A stretch of 64,000 bases of DNA from Megalonaias nervosa (GCA_016617855.1 JAECUM010012953.1:1-64000); one strand, 5' to 3'; shown: positions 11,926-24,668, numbered from the stretch's first letter. A program made the numbers and translations. Notes: generated by a model from the sequence alone, not told the origin.

Positions 11926-13815
11926 AACTGATTTGACTCTAAAAACGTTACAAATTATCAGTTACATTCGAATTATCCTTTATTTATGGAACACATGTCG
12001 AAAGAAAGCATTGATTAGATCTAGTAAATGGAATGTGTATATATGAAAGTGCTAAACACTAGTAAACAGGTTTGTGAGTATGATAAATACAGCGTTCAAG
12101 TGAGTGTTGTTCTTATAAAAGTTATTTGGCAAATTGATACAAACTAGTATAAAGTACAATTGACTTTGCAAACAATACATGTATACTTTTAGTTCTGTCA
12201 AATTTTCAATTGCACTGAACACGTAAATAGCATGATTAAGTTATCGTTAGTAAAGGCTACGTTAGGTTGCAATAGGATCTCATTCCTGTAGCGAGACCTA
12301 GAAATTGCTGGCGCTGGAACGTAGGTAGACTTATTTTCAACAGAGACTTTACATATGAATGTATAAATTTATCATACGGATTTAAATCTATGATTATTAT
12401 ATAACAAACATGTTTTCTTTATCATGTTAATTTATTACCGGTTGTTGTTTTATTGATTAAAACTGGTTTCATATTTTCCTAAAGAAAATGTTTATTTACA
12501 GTGCTGTTGTAGCATATTGAGAGAGCCTGTCCAATTATTTATTTTTAGCATTTTAGATATAATATATGGTACGGGAACATTAAAAACTCAAAATAAAAGG
12601 AACAAGGTAAACTTTGGACTTCATTATCAGGAAGCTTTATCACTTCACCCTCAAAGACTCATTTTAAAGAAATACTTTGTATTTTCGAACTCTGTATCTG
12701 TTTAAAAGATCTCCTCTCTCAATTATAAATTGAAATTAACAAAAATATTGTTTCTTAGGTAAGATCTTTTCGATTCTTTTCTCCTTTGAGGTCGTTCACA
12801 GGTTCGCCATTGTCTTGGTGGTGCATGACCTTTCTTGAATACTAGTAAAGCGACATAACGATTGCTTTAGTTTAAAGCGTTCGCTTAATATGTCTGCTGC
12901 AATCGTTACAGTGTCAGCGTCTTTCATTTCTATAAACAACGAGTCTTTTATTCAAAAGAAAACTGAATCCAAAAAGATCTTTCTTCTAAAGCAAGAATCA
13001 ACTTTGAAGTATAATTTTATATTACATTTAAAAATTCCTTTACATCTTATCAAGTACTGAATATCAAATTTCTTGAATATCCTTTTAACTGTTGCAGTTG
13101 TTTTGTTTATTTTAACAATAAAACTTTCTTTAGATAAAAATAATCCTATAGATTCTCGACTAAGAATTCACATCACTTCTTAATTCGTATGTTTATCACG
13201 GGTATTCGTACAGTGATTTAATTTTAAAACAACAAAACAAAACAAAAACAACATTTAGTTCATTTGTCACAGTTTCAGCCTTATGATCGTGAGTAGCTAT
13301 CTAGCTCTTCTTCGTCCTTTCTTTCCTTGTTGGTACAAACATTAATATTTCTTAACTGTATAGATAAGTTCAACATTTCACAAAAAGGTTGTTGGTAACG
13401 ATGAATCCAATCAGTTAGAACAGATCCCAAAACTGGCTTTACAGATATCACTGAAAACTGTTATATAGTAATTTTCAGCCATCTGTACGATATTTTTAAA
13501 CTGAAACAAATTTGTTTCTTTGACAAATTATTGACCTTACAGGTATATTTTTTATTTTCTTACTACTTGGACGTTTATCTGTAATTCAAAATTGTGTTGA
13601 CCTTGCACGTTTAAATTAAAAAGGCAGAAATTCTCAACTGACGCGTGGGTTATTGTTGGAATTATTATTATTTTTTAAATCGTCAAGGAATGTAGAGGAT
13701 TTTTTTTACAAAGAATTCAACATTAAAGGTTGATATTAAGAGCCTGTATAGAAGGCAAGTATATAATAGGAACTGGATGCAGTCAAGAGTTTCTTTGCCT
13801 CTGCATTCATTGGGC
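11926..13815. other. Long AT-rich stretch, nothing recognised
   Basis: No frame or repeat that I can support. Confidence 0.5.
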
Positions 13816-14000
13816 TATAATCACACCATCATACTCGCTTATAAGTCGAGACAAACTGCAACTGTACAAACCTAGATCTTCCGTCGCATAATGTAACTGG
13901 TTGATCTGGATCTATGCAGTGTTAGGACTGATCGGTATGACAAACAGCATTGACCCTGATGTGACGACACATTATGTAGAACAAGTTACCAACGGAATAT
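13816..14000. repeat. Dispersed repeat remnant
   Basis: The part with GATCTGGATCTATGCAGTGTTAGGACTGATCGGTATGACAAACAGCATTGACCC-like sequence (13,900-13,958) resembles 16,365-16,418. The preceding 60 bp resemble 1,040-1,110. I take it as a copy of an old dispersed element. A short open frame here is incidental. Confidence 0.5.
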
Positions 14001-14254
14001 GTATACGCGATATAAGTAAAAACACCTGTGAGGAAACAGAAAAGAAAGCCAAGAACAGATGTGTCGAGTGCGTTCATAAAGAAACTATATGAGCTATTTT
14101 CCACCACTGATCATCTTTTGTATAACTACCTTTCATCTCCGTCTTAGAAACCAGTTTTTATTTTATGGCTATTTCTGTTTTTATCCAAAGTCGACCGTAA
14201 TAGCCAATTAATAAAAGTGATCTTCAAGACATGTGAAACTCGGTCTGATTGACA

Positions 14255-14257
<3 letters not shown>

Positions 14258-14309
<52 letters not shown>
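14258..14309. repeat. (GA)n microsatellite
   Basis: A nearly pure GA run ending GAGGGAGGA. Confidence 0.95.
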
Positions 14310-14311
<2 letters not shown>

Positions 14312-14784
14312 ACAAACTTCTTAATAGAAATACATCCACTTGTAACACAACTTTTGCAGTGACTTTTATAAATAAAATATACAGACGGACTTTAAAAACT
14401 CAAATCAGATGTTTTCACATATTTTTTAAAATTTAAGAATGATTACGGCACTGAGACAACCTCAGTCTCTTTTTAAGTTTAAACTTGCTATTTTGCATAG
14501 ATTGCACAAATTCTAACAACATATACAACTTATGCTACAATTTCTCGACAGTACGTATATATACTTTGTAAAATATTTTGTTCCATACGCCTGCTGGTAT
14601 ATGTAATATTAACAATGATCACCACTGTACAAATCTTTTGACGTAGGAAGTGGACTGCGATGAAGAAGCGTACTTGGTTCACGCGTTTTAAGAAACACTG
14701 CCTTGGTAGATGTAATTACAAAACTTCGCTGACAACTACATCACACTTTGAGTACACTTGAGACCACAAAAAAATAGCAACCAC

Positions 14785-15042
14785 TATCTTTGTTGTTGTT
14801 GTTATAGAGTTTAAAGCCATTTTTCAGTAAATATAGGTTATACATGGAGGCCAGTATAAATGGTGGAGGAAGGAACCGGGAAAACTCCGGAAAGAACCAC
14901 CGACCCACGAGAAGCTACTGGCAAGCTTTCTCACATACCCACATTGGCCGAACCCGTGAATTGAACCTACACAGACAGAGGAGATGGCAATGATCCGTAA
15001 CGGTGAACGCTTTAGACCACTCTGCCAGTCGGGGCCCCCACT
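14785..15042 (-). mobile_element. tRNA-derived SINE, family 1, copy 2
   Basis: This is the reverse complement of the family at 0.78 kb. It starts (plus strand) with a TTG-rich tail, contains ATACATGGAGGCCAGTATAAA and the shared body, and ends at the tRNA-like head (GTTTAGACCACTCTGCCA region at about 15,008-15,030). Confidence 0.85.
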
Positions 15043-16345
15043 ATCTTTGACAAAAGAGCGGAAATTTCTCCTTTTTACCCATTATGCACCGCGCTGATGT
15101 GAAGTTACCGAACAATCATTCAAGTTTAGGTTGAATTTCCAAGCTAGCCGTTGTGGGAGTGACGTCACTGTTGTGTAAATGACGTAACTGACTAAACACT
15201 CGGAAGACAGAGAAAGATTTAATCGGATCATCCTCGACATTTTCAATAGCATGCTATAAAGAAAAATAGGATGTAAATAATCGCCGTTTTGAACTGCTGT
15301 CAATCCCATGCCTGTTATTACGTTATAATAACTTCACTGCGTCACAATGAATAGATGACATGTCATCACTAACAGCAACGTATGCAGCAGTTGCATATAA
15401 TTTAAACGGAATGTTTTCTTCAATTTTGTCATTAGAAGTTGCTGGAATAACATTCAAAATTATATGTGCAGGCATTTAATTGATTGTTAAAGCGTCGTCG
15501 AGTGCTATTTTCAAGATCTATATGATACAAGACTATGTTCTTCTCACATCGAGCTGGAAGTTAGTCCGACAAAAACGTACCAGTTAGGTAAGAATCACAA
15601 CAGTTACCTCTGAGTCTCTTCATACAGTCGAAGTTATTCGACTCCCATTAGAAAGAGACGATGATGTTCCGAATGAGACAGATATTACTAGCTACCAGAC
15701 TATGAGACTGATTTGCAAAGTCAGGCCGCTGTCAGCTAAATTATAAACAAGTCTCGTCCAGGTGGTAATAACTCCTTCGCTTTGCAAAAGATGCGTATTT
15801 ATGGCAAAAATGACTCTCTTTGTTAACAAGTATAATTTTATACATATTCTAAGTGACAGGTGATCTTTACGAACAAATGCCTGAAAGCCTATTCGCATGT
15901 ATGATGCTATTTTCATGTAAATGAATATTGTTAGTATAATCGCCTTCATGACTGTTGAGAAGCTTAATGTAATACAATTTATGTAACTAATGGATTATTA
16001 CTGACATAATTTTGTATGGATGATTTAATACGGAGGAAGGACTTATTAATATAATTTCTTTAAAGAACATGACTGCATTTAAGCTATTTCTGATAAATGA
16101 TTTACAGTTGTGGTCCATAATAGATTTGAATATACTGACTGTATTAAATGGTTACCTATCTTGCATCGATAAAGACTGTCTTTAGCTGATTGCCTTAATG
16201 GTTTTTCAATAAAATTTTACCTACACAGTACATGAACTTTTTTTCAAACAGATATGGAGAACACTGGCCAGAAATTTGAACTGTTTAAACTTTTTAAGTA
16301 CCTGTAGGTGCCGGTGGAAATTTTGTTTTTCAGTGTGCAGAAATC
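15043..16345. other. Nothing recognised
   Basis: No motif-bearing frame and no clear repeat. Confidence 0.5.
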
Positions 16346-16450
16346 TCTAATGCGCCGGCAGATCTGGATCTGTATAGATTGTTAGGAGTAATCAGTAGAA
16401 CGAACAGCACAGACCCCGATCTGCAGTCGTATTATGCTACGGCAGATAAG
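16346..16450. repeat. Dispersed repeat remnant
   Basis: Related to 13,880-13,975: AGATCTGGATCTGTATAGA, then AACGAACAGCACAGACCCCG. Confidence 0.45.
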
Positions 16451-17908
16451 TGTAATGGTGCAAGATTTTAAAGAGATAATTTAGCAGTACATTCTGTCGT
16501 GGTCAGCGTGACACGTAACCATTAAGATTGACGTATGGGCTAGAATCGCAATAAATTGCTGGGACTGGATCTGTTCTGTTTGGGGCATGAATTGAATTTT
16601 AGTTAGAGTCCGTTCGATAACGGTCGGACAGATATGCCAGTGTAAGGTCATATAGCGGAGAATGACAAGAGTTGAGACAAACCAGAGTAAAATGTTTGGG
16701 AAAGCTTGGGCCATTTGAAACAGGTGTCATAGAATGATATTTGCTAGAATAGGCGAACTAGAGTGGATTAGTTTGACTTTGAGGGGAGTGTAAAATTTGC
16801 TGGCTGTCAGAGAAAGTAATCCTGATTGGCTAAGCTAAACGGAGGGGTGGGGTGTGTGTGTCCCAGATGGAATTCAAGGTTTTAAGTCAATTTCCCTTGC
16901 AAAATTATTCAGTCTAACTTCTAAGGGAAGCCAGAATTTAACTCGAGAAAAATTAAAAAGTAGCTTTTATGGTTAAATAAATCGTCTAAGGAAAGTGGTC
17001 TGGCCTGGAAATTTGTGAGACCCGGAGCCAGAGAAGAGACAGAAGAAATTCTCAGATGATAAGCGAGCGGGGTCACGGGAAGGCAAAAGGGTATTGTCTC
17101 AGCTGCATACAATTGATGTAAGTCTGTAATTATTTTTGCTGAATTCATTCATTTTAAATTCATGCTTCAAATATTTCCTCGAGTTCAAAAAATAATCGTG
17201 CACACGAGGTCTGGAATGTTATATGATTCATGTGTTGTAAGAATATCATACAATATTTCGTTGGTATGAATCAATTTGGATTTAGTGGTTTTGTATGTAA
17301 TAGAAATCATGTATGGTAGGAATTTCATGCATTTCTTCTTATACGAATTTTGAAAAGTAAATTGTCTGGCTTAAATGATTTGTATCATGTCAGCTAAGAA
17401 TTGTTCTATATCTGGAAATGTATGTCATTGAATGGCTAATTTGCAAAGTAACGTAGTTAGGACAAAGAGTGAGATCCATTAATTCGTTTGTGTAATTAAG
17501 TCGTGAATCTTTTCCAATCGAGAATTGATGGTGTTAGCATTAGGAACGTGTGTCGACCGACATTGTCAGCTAGTGATTTACAGCCCACAGGGACACAGTA
17601 ATAGCTATCAATGGGGTCTAATTATATCATGGTTCCAGCTAGGAATGCGAGTAGCAGCTAAAAATACATTAATTTATGATGGTAGGGTGTGTGCTTCAGT
17701 ATTAGTTCGCGAACTGACCAGCTTAGTTCTGTTGAATTACTATAGACGATATATGACGTAAAAAGAGTGGTAATATTGTTTGATCCCAGGAGAAGAAAAG
17801 TCGTATTTAGGTTGGGTATTATATATTTATTTGAAGGTACACTAGCTGCATACCTGTACTGCACAGTGGAAAAGCGCAGTTAACAGTCAAGACAGTTGAT
17901 GACGAGAG
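16451..17908. other. Nothing recognised
   Basis: Short open frames only; none shows a family signature. Confidence 0.5.
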
Positions 17909-17910
17909 GC

Positions 17911-17958
<48 letters not shown>
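17909..17958. repeat. (GA)n microsatellite
   Basis: A nearly pure GA run of about 48 bp. It produces a false Leu-Ser frame on the minus strand. Confidence 0.95.
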
Positions 17959-17964
<6 letters not shown>

Positions 17965-18565
17965 AAAGAAATGCGGCAACACCGACAGTGATTTGGGAGG
18001 ACTGGAAGCAACCAGATGACACTGACATGCCGGCAATTTGAGTTCGATCAGTCACTCGATTATATGATGAAATTTGTTATTATCAGTATAACAGAACGGC
18101 TAACTGAATTTCGCATAAATTTTTGTAACTCAGTTTCTAAGAGAAAGTGAATTATTCAGCTACTCATGTTCAGTTTCATTTTGTTTATGTAATTGATTAA
18201 ATTGTTATATTTAACATACGCTGGCGCGTGTTGCTCTATTCTATATCTCTGCTCAGATCTCTGTTATTTTTCCAATTAATTTCTAATTTTATTTTATAGT
18301 TTACTCGATCCAGGTAATAACACCGTGGTCGATCAAATCCTAGATAACGATAACCAAAAACTATAAGGAATGGAGAAATCTCACATCATCCCACCTCGTA
18401 AAAATCAGGATCTTTGTTGTTTACAGTTCGAATCGGCTTCTAAGCGAGTACATACGGTACTTAAAGTGAATCCGCAAGGTTTATATGTCTATCTTATTCA
18501 GTACATCATGTATTTTTGTAATACTTCACATAAACAATTATGCATTGTAATTAATTCCAACTGAT

Positions 18566-18860
18566 AGGAGTACCTAGATTAAGTTATTGTAATTACGAAT
18601 AGGTATAAATACTTCAGGAGTACCTAGATTCCATTGTTGTAATTACAGTATAAATACTTTAGGAGTACCTAGATTGCATTATTGTAAATACAAATAGTTA
18701 TCAATACTTTAGGAGTACCTATATTACATTATTTTAATTATAAATAGGTATAAATACTTTAGGAGTACCTAGATTGCAACACTGCAATTATAAATAGGTA
18801 TAAATACTTTAGGAGTACCTAGATTGCATTATTGTACTTGCAAATAGGCATAAATACTTA
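18566..18860. repeat. Minisatellite, six units of about 50 bp
   Basis: Each unit starts AGGAGTACCTAGATT, passes through a TTATTGTAATTA segment and ends AATAGGTATAAATACTTT. Units differ by a few changes; the second is shortened. Confidence 0.9.
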
Positions 18861-19030
18861 ATGAATTGACACTATAATAAGTAGCTTTAAATTTTATAAA
18901 AGCTATAAAATAAAAAGATGCACATTGAGCCTTAAATTCACCTCAAAACAAGTAGTTGTTAAGGTGAGGTTACTCATCTATAACATCAAAGATCACTGTG
19001 GTTTGAATGGATGAAAATAACTAATTGATT

Positions 19031-19116
19031 GGTAATGTAGGCCATAGGCCCATAATACTACAGTTACATAACAATATAGGCCATAGACCTATAATACTAC
19101 GGTTACATAACAATTT
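19031..19116. repeat. Two direct copies of about 48 bp
   Basis: The block with TAGGCCATAGGCCCATAATACTAC and GTTACATAACAA appears twice in succession. Confidence 0.8.
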
Positions 19117-19859
19117 TGCAATCATGAGCGCCAAACTAAAAATAAATTTAACACACTCAGATTAAGAAAAAAAATGAAAAGGAAGAGTCAAGTACCTACA
19201 ATAGAGATATGCAGAAAAATTAAACAAGAGCAGAATAATCATATCTGTGATATCGCATATAAGTAAAAAAATATATTTACATGTAAATTGGATGTCTTCT
19301 GTGGAATGCTGAAAAGATATATTGTGAAAGTTGATTTTAGAGTTCGGATACTTTTGAGAACTTCAACTTCAGGGATAGGACCTTCATAACTATGATTTGG
19401 AGTTTCAGTCATGGAGTCAAAACTGATTACAATCGGAGTCAAACGATACAGAAACGCGATATTATTTACGCTACAGTAGCGAGCTGTAGTACATATACCG
19501 TTGATGACACGAGATCGTGCCTTTACTGCATGCTTTGCGCGCACGTGTTTGTTTACTCAGCTTCCAAATGTTTTAGACAGCTGATCTTGATTTTATTAAT
19601 TACTTTTTTTATCCTTATAATTCTCTTTTTTTTTTCATGTGAATCAGTTTTGAACCTAATTCTTCTCAACTTATAATCCGCCAGATCTTAAATGGAACTA
19701 TGAATCTAAATTTAGGGATAGAATACGTATCTTGCCTTTTAAGGGATCACATTGTTTATCCCACCTTAAAGGTCGTGTTTCTTATCTTTGTTGCATTGTA
19801 ACAACACAACGGGCTGACTTTAGGTACATATCTATGATTCATTGTACAGCTTCATCAAT

Positions 19860-20835
19860 CCCACGAGAAGGATTCAAATTAGATCGAAATTCATAAAGTT
19901 CACGTTGGTACCAATTGATAAATTCGTGATTTTTTTTGTTTTTTGTTTTCATTCAATCTGTAGCTGTGAAACCTTTGATTTGTATACATTTCCCCGATAT
20001 GTGCAGGTTTCCAATGTCGACATGTGGAAAAGTGAACTAGCATATGACATGGAAGTGTACGGATTCACTCGTATCACCGATTTCAAAATCGGAACAATAT
20101 TTGAAGAGGCCGGTTGAATCAGTCATATAGTCAACCACGCTAGCCCCATCACTTACGATACTATGCTAGCACCATTATTTGGGATACATGTGAAATTTAT
20201 GTCTCAATCTTTATTACATTCTACAATTGTAGTGTATATATCAATCATCGAGATACCGAATGCGTTACACAGTCTTACGATTTCCTTTCCGTATCAAGCT
20301 CGTCTGATTCATAGAAAGAATGTTCTCCAAACACAAAATCAGCAACATCATTTTCGAAGAACTCATTAAGTCTATCAGTTCTGCATTTGAGGTCCCCGGC
20401 CAAATAAAGAACATCAATGTGGAAAGTTAGTAGTTTTGACAGAACTCTTTCTTCAAATAATTACCATTCACGTCAGTGTCAATCGAGTCATATCGAAGAC
20501 CAAAGTGATCAATATGCAAAACAAAGTATCAAATCTTTATTAAAACCTAAATGGTCGTTTCTTAAAGTGGAGGCAAACAGTCCTCCAATTCTAAGTAAAT
20601 TTGTTTCACACCATTTTCTTCTACTCATTTTGATTTCACAAAGTCACACCACCTGAGCATCTGCCGAACGTCTGTCTTCTTCCTTATTTTACCAAACGTA
20701 AAGTGTACTTCAGCAAAACTGACTTTCTGACTTGTTCCAAGGTTCACAAAAAGTGCGGATGTCAACTCTTGTGATAAACGACTGAAAGTTATATTCAGAT
20801 TTATTAAACAAGCCTTCCATGTTCCAAATACATTT
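19860..20835 (-). pseudogene. LINE ORF2 endonuclease fragment, copy A
   Basis: Read on the minus strand through stops and shifts, the frames resemble an APE endonuclease. The part at about 20,430-20,335 reads DVLYLAGDLKCRTDRLNEFF, in the position of the GDFNxR motif, with Asn replaced in this copy. The segment at about 20,150-20,060 reads like the SVVDYM and SDFEIGD endonuclease end. A post-endonuclease stretch NHEFINWHQRELYEFRSNL follows at about 19,900. No reverse transcriptase is present, so the element is truncated at its 3' side. Endonuclease identity is by motif only. Confidence 0.55.
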
Positions 20836-21181
20836 GCGTTTTGTTGTTGTTTTCATGTGTTGGATGTGAGGGCCTTGACCGCATTCCTATTTCTTGCCAA
20901 TGGCTGGCCATCTTCCTCGCCCGCGGGCTACGCGCTGTCATCGCTTGGCTTGCGTTAAAATTTATGTGCACCAACACGTACTTGGTCAGATCGTGCGTAG
21001 ATTCTGTTGAATTTTTCCGCCAGATTTCGTCGAATTTGTGAATGGCTTTCAGTTTTATTTATTGTAGAAGAACAATTCGAATGAAAGATAGGCCCATTTT
21101 TTCATTGTGACGGGTTGGGGATTTGAATTTTAATGATGTTTTTCTTCACATCTGACCGCACATTTTATTTGTCTTTAAAGT

Positions 21182-21554
21182 TCAATTTGACAAATATTGG
21201 TCATGCTTGGCACCGATTCCAAGCCTACGTGCACGATGTATCTGTACTTCATTAGTGTTTATTTCAAGGACGTCCCGCATGTATGTCATGATTTTCTCGC
21301 ATTGTTCCACGGTTTTGGGGTCATTCAGTTCATCAAATCCATAAAATAATAAGTTGTTCCTTCGGGGCTGAGGTTCTAAATGAACACAATATTTTTGAAT
21401 GGTATGAAAAGTGCGTTGCAAATTCACAATGTTCACGCAGGCGTTCATGTTCTTCTTTTATGTACCTTGAAATATTGCCAACTTTGCTGTTCAAGCTCAA
21501 ACAGTTGCGGTTGAGTGTTTTTAGTTTTCGCTGTATACCAGTTAAAACGACCAT
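21182..21554 (-). pseudogene. LINE ORF1-like protein, frameshifted, copy A
   Basis: Two overlapping minus frames (21,554-21,333 and 21,448-21,182) together carry a heptad-like helical stretch (QRKLKTLNRNCLSLNSKVG) followed by RRNNLLFYGFDE and VQIHRARRLG. Coiled coil followed by an RRM-like RNA-binding fold is the pattern of L1-type ORF1 proteins, which package LINE RNA. The frame change lies in 21,333-21,448. Confidence 0.65.
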
Positions 21555-21788
21555 AACATCTTCCTCGCCATGCTCAAAAACACCATCTGTGAGATCACTG
21601 CCATTATCTAATACTAAACCACCAGTTGTAATTTACAGAAAACATTATGTGACAGGGTTCTTTGTGTGTTCTTTGTTTCCGTGCATTGTGCCTGAGGCCT
21701 GAGTTTGGCCCCAAAGCCGCCATTATTAGAAGAGGATGGAGGGCTAGTAGAGTGAGATTGTGTGACTTCCGTGATTCACAGATACCTT

Positions 21789-21943
21789 CAGGCCCGGCCC
21801 AAGGGCAAGGCAAACGAGGCAACCACCTTGGTCCCCGCGCTTCTCCGCAATGCAAGTTTTTTGCTTGGGGCCTCGCGCTCATCGCTTGCTGCCTTGGGCC
21901 CCGCATGCTGCCTTGGGCCCCGCACATCCTAAGACCGGGCCTG
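21789..21943. mobile_element. hAT-type MITE, 155 bp, perfect 8-bp TSD
   Basis: The ends are inverted: CAGGCCCGG at the left, CCGGGCCTG at the right. The element is flanked on both sides by GATACCTT (21,781-21,788 and 21,944-21,951). CAG-initial termini with an 8-bp duplication are the hallmark of hAT transposons. The interior is GC-rich and has CCTTGGGCCCCGCA twice. There is no transposase, so it would depend on an enzyme supplied in trans. Two crossing open frames here are incidental. Confidence 0.9.
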
Positions 21944-21951
21944 GATACCTT

Positions 21952-22114
21952 TAAACCTTGCACACTCACTTTCGTCTTGTCTGCTTGGATGAAATAAGCC
22001 TATCTTAACGGCTCCACACTTCGAAAGAAATTCTCATTTTCAGAGAAATTGGGCCGATTTTTCTCAGCGTATAAAAGCACATCTGTCATGTATAATCGGC
22101 AGGTGGTGCTCCGT
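21952..22114. other. Unique spacer between the two long repeats
   Basis: Present after copy A but missing after copy B. No gene seen. Confidence 0.6.
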
Positions 22115-22182
22115 TGAACACTTGAACACTGTGATGTGAAGATACCTGTGCATGTGCTCACGTGTACATTTATAGAGGCTGT
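22115..22182. repeat. Short linker shared by both long repeats (first copy)
   Basis: ACACTTGAACACTGTGATGT through ACATTTATAGAGGCTGT recurs at about 24,602-24,668 directly after copy B. It shows that the duplicated unit included this flank. Confidence 0.85.
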
Positions 22183-22676
22183 GTCATTAATGTCATTAGG
22201 ACCTTCAAAACTATGATTTGGAATTTCAGTCATGCAGTCAAAACTGATTGCAATCGGAGTCAAACGATACAGAAACGCGGGATTATTTACGCTACAGTAG
22301 TGAGCTGTAGTACAAACACCGTTGATGACATGAGATCGTGCCTTTACTGCATGCTTTGCGCGCATGTGTTTGTTTACTCAGCTTCCAAATGTTTTAGACA
22401 GCTGATCTTGATTTTATTAATTACTTTTTTTATCCTTATAATTCTCTTTTTTTCATGTGAATCAGTTTTGAACCTAATTCTTCTCAATTAATAATCCGCC
22501 AGATCTTGAATGGAACTATGAATCTAAATTTAGGGATAGAATACGTATCTTGCCTTTTAAGGGATCACATTGTTTATCCCACCTTAAAGGTCGTGTTTCT
22601 TATCTTTGTTGCATTGTAACAACACAACGGGCTGACTTTAGGTACATATCTATGATTCATTGTACAGCTTCATCAA

Positions 22677-23650
22677 TCCCACGAGAAGGATTCAAATTAG
22701 ATCGAAATTCATAAAGTTCACGTTGGTGCCAATTGATAAATTCGTGATTTTTTTGTTTTTTGTTTTCATTCAATCTGTAGCTGTGAAACCTTTGATTTGT
22801 ATACATTTCCCCGATATGTGCAGGTTTCCAATGTCGACATGTGGAAAAGTGAACTAGCATATGACATGGAAGTGTACGGATTCACTCGTATCACCGATTT
22901 CAAAATCGGAACAATATTTGAAGAGGCCGGTTGAATCAGTCATATAGTCAACCACGCTAGCCCCATCACTTACGATACTATGCTAGCACCATTATTTGGG
23001 ATACATGTGAAATTTATGTCTCAGTCTTTATTACATTCTACAATTGTAGTGTATATATCAATCATCGAGATACCGAATGCGTTACACAGTCTTACGATTT
23101 CCTTTCCGTATCAAGCTCGTCTGATTCATAGAAAGAATGTTCTCCAAACACAAAATCAGCAACATCATTTTCGAAGAACTCATTAAGTCTATCAGTTCTG
23201 CATTTGAGGTCCCCGGCCAAATAAAGAACATCAATGTGGAAAGTTAGTAGTTTTGACAGAACTCTTTCTTCAAATAATTACCATTCACGTCAGTGTCAAT
23301 CGAGTCATATCGAAGACCAAAGTGATCAATATGCAAAACAAAGTATCAAATCTTTATTAAAACCTAAATGGTCGTTTCTTAAAGTGGAGGCAAACAGTCC
23401 TCCAATTCTAAGTAAATTTGTTTCACACCATTTTCTTCTACTCATTTTGATTTCACAAAGTCACACCACCTGAGCATCTGCCGAACGTCTGTCTTCTTCC
23501 TTATTTTACCAAACGTAAAGTGTACTTCAGCAAAACTGACTTTCTGACTTGTTCCAAGGTTCACAAAAAGTGCGGATGTCAACTCTTGTGATAAACGACT
23601 GAAAGTTATATTCAGATTTATTAAACAAGCCTTCCATGTTCCAAATACAT
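22677..23650 (-). pseudogene. LINE endonuclease fragment, copy B
   Basis: Same content and same disabling changes as the copy at 19.86-20.84 kb. It therefore decayed before the duplication. Confidence 0.55.
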
Positions 23651-23998
23651 TTGCGTTTTGTTGTTGTTTTCATGTGTTGGATGTGAGGGCCTTGACCGCA
23701 TTCCTATTTCTAATTAATGGCTGGCCGTCGTCCTCGCCCGCGGGCTACGCGCTGTCATCGCTTGGCTTGCGTTAAAATTTATGTGCACCAACACGTACTT
23801 GGTCAGATCGTGCGTAGATTCTGTTGAATTTTTCCGCCAGATTTCGTCGAATTTGTGAATGGCTTTCAGTTTTATTTATTGTAGAAGAACAATTCGAATG
23901 AAAGATAGGCCCATTTTTCATTGTGACGGGTTGGGGATTTGAATTTTAATGATATTTTTCTTCACATCTGACGGCACATTTTATTTGTCTTTAAAGTT

Positions 23999-24369
23999 CA
24001 ATTTGACAAATATTGGTCATGCTTGGCACCGATTCCAAGCCTACGTGCACGATGTATCTGTACTTTATTAGTGTTTATTTCAAGGACGTCCCGCATGTAT
24101 GTCATGATTTTCTCGCATTGTTCCACGGTTTTGGGTCATTCAGTTCATCAAATCCATAAAATAATAAGTTGTTCCTTCGGGGCTGAGGTTCTAAATGAAC
24201 ACAATGTTTTTGAATGGTATGAAAAGTGCGTTGCAAATTCACAATATTCACGCAGGCGTTCATGTTCTTCTTTTATGTACCTTGAAATATTGCCAACTTT
24301 GCTGTTCAAGCTCAAACAGTTGCAGTTGAGTGTTTTTAGTTTTCGCTGTATACCAGTTAAAACGACCAT
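23999..24369 (-). pseudogene. LINE ORF1-like protein, copy B
   Basis: Homologous to 21,182-21,554, with the coiled-coil part (24,369-24,148) still open. A one-base difference near 24,135 relative to copy A breaks the downstream RRM-like part further. Confidence 0.6.
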
Positions 24370-24601
24370 AACATTTTCCTCGCCATGCTCAAAAACACCA
24401 TCTTTGAGATCACTGCCATTATCTAATACTAAACCACCAGTTGTAATTTACAGAAAACATTATGTGACAGGGTTCTTTGTGTGTTCTTTGTTTCCGTGTA
24501 TTGTGCCTGGGGCCTGAGTTTGGCCCCAAAGCCGCCATTATTAGAAGAGGATGGAGGGCTAGTAGAGTGAGATTGTGTGACTTCCGTGATTCACAGATAC
24601 G

Positions 24602-24668
24602 TACACTTGAACACTGTGATGTGAAGATACCTGTGCATGTGCTCACGTGTACATTTGTAGCGGCTGTC
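24602..24668. repeat. Short linker shared by both long repeats (second copy)
   Basis: See 22,115-22,182. After CGGCTGTCATTAGTGCTTTG it runs into a SINE. Confidence 0.85.

Larger units (their letters stand above)
19376..21788. repeat. 2.4 kb direct repeat, copy A
   Basis: The segment from AGGACCTTCATAACTATGAT to the GATACCTT at 21,788 recurs at 22,197-24,600, offset by about 2,815-2,820 bp, with only scattered substitutions and small indels. It contains the 5' half of a minus-strand LINE (ORF1 and endonuclease remains). The high identity suggests recent duplication or gene conversion. Confidence 0.9.
22197..24600. repeat. 2.4 kb direct repeat, copy B
   Basis: Near-identical to 19,376-21,785. 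It ends at GATAC, inside the 8 bp that form the MITE target site in copy A, and continues straight into the shared linker, so the spacer and MITE of copy A are absent. Confidence 0.9.

Noticed and set aside
21604..21997. Crossing 111- and 121-residue frames
   Set aside because: They cross the GC-rich MITE and its flanks, overlap on opposite strands and show no motif; GC-rich DNA has few stops.
22000..22365. 121-residue minus-strand frame (also 19,239-19,544)
   Set aside because: It runs over the duplicated segment boundary, differs between copies after the boundary, and has no family features.
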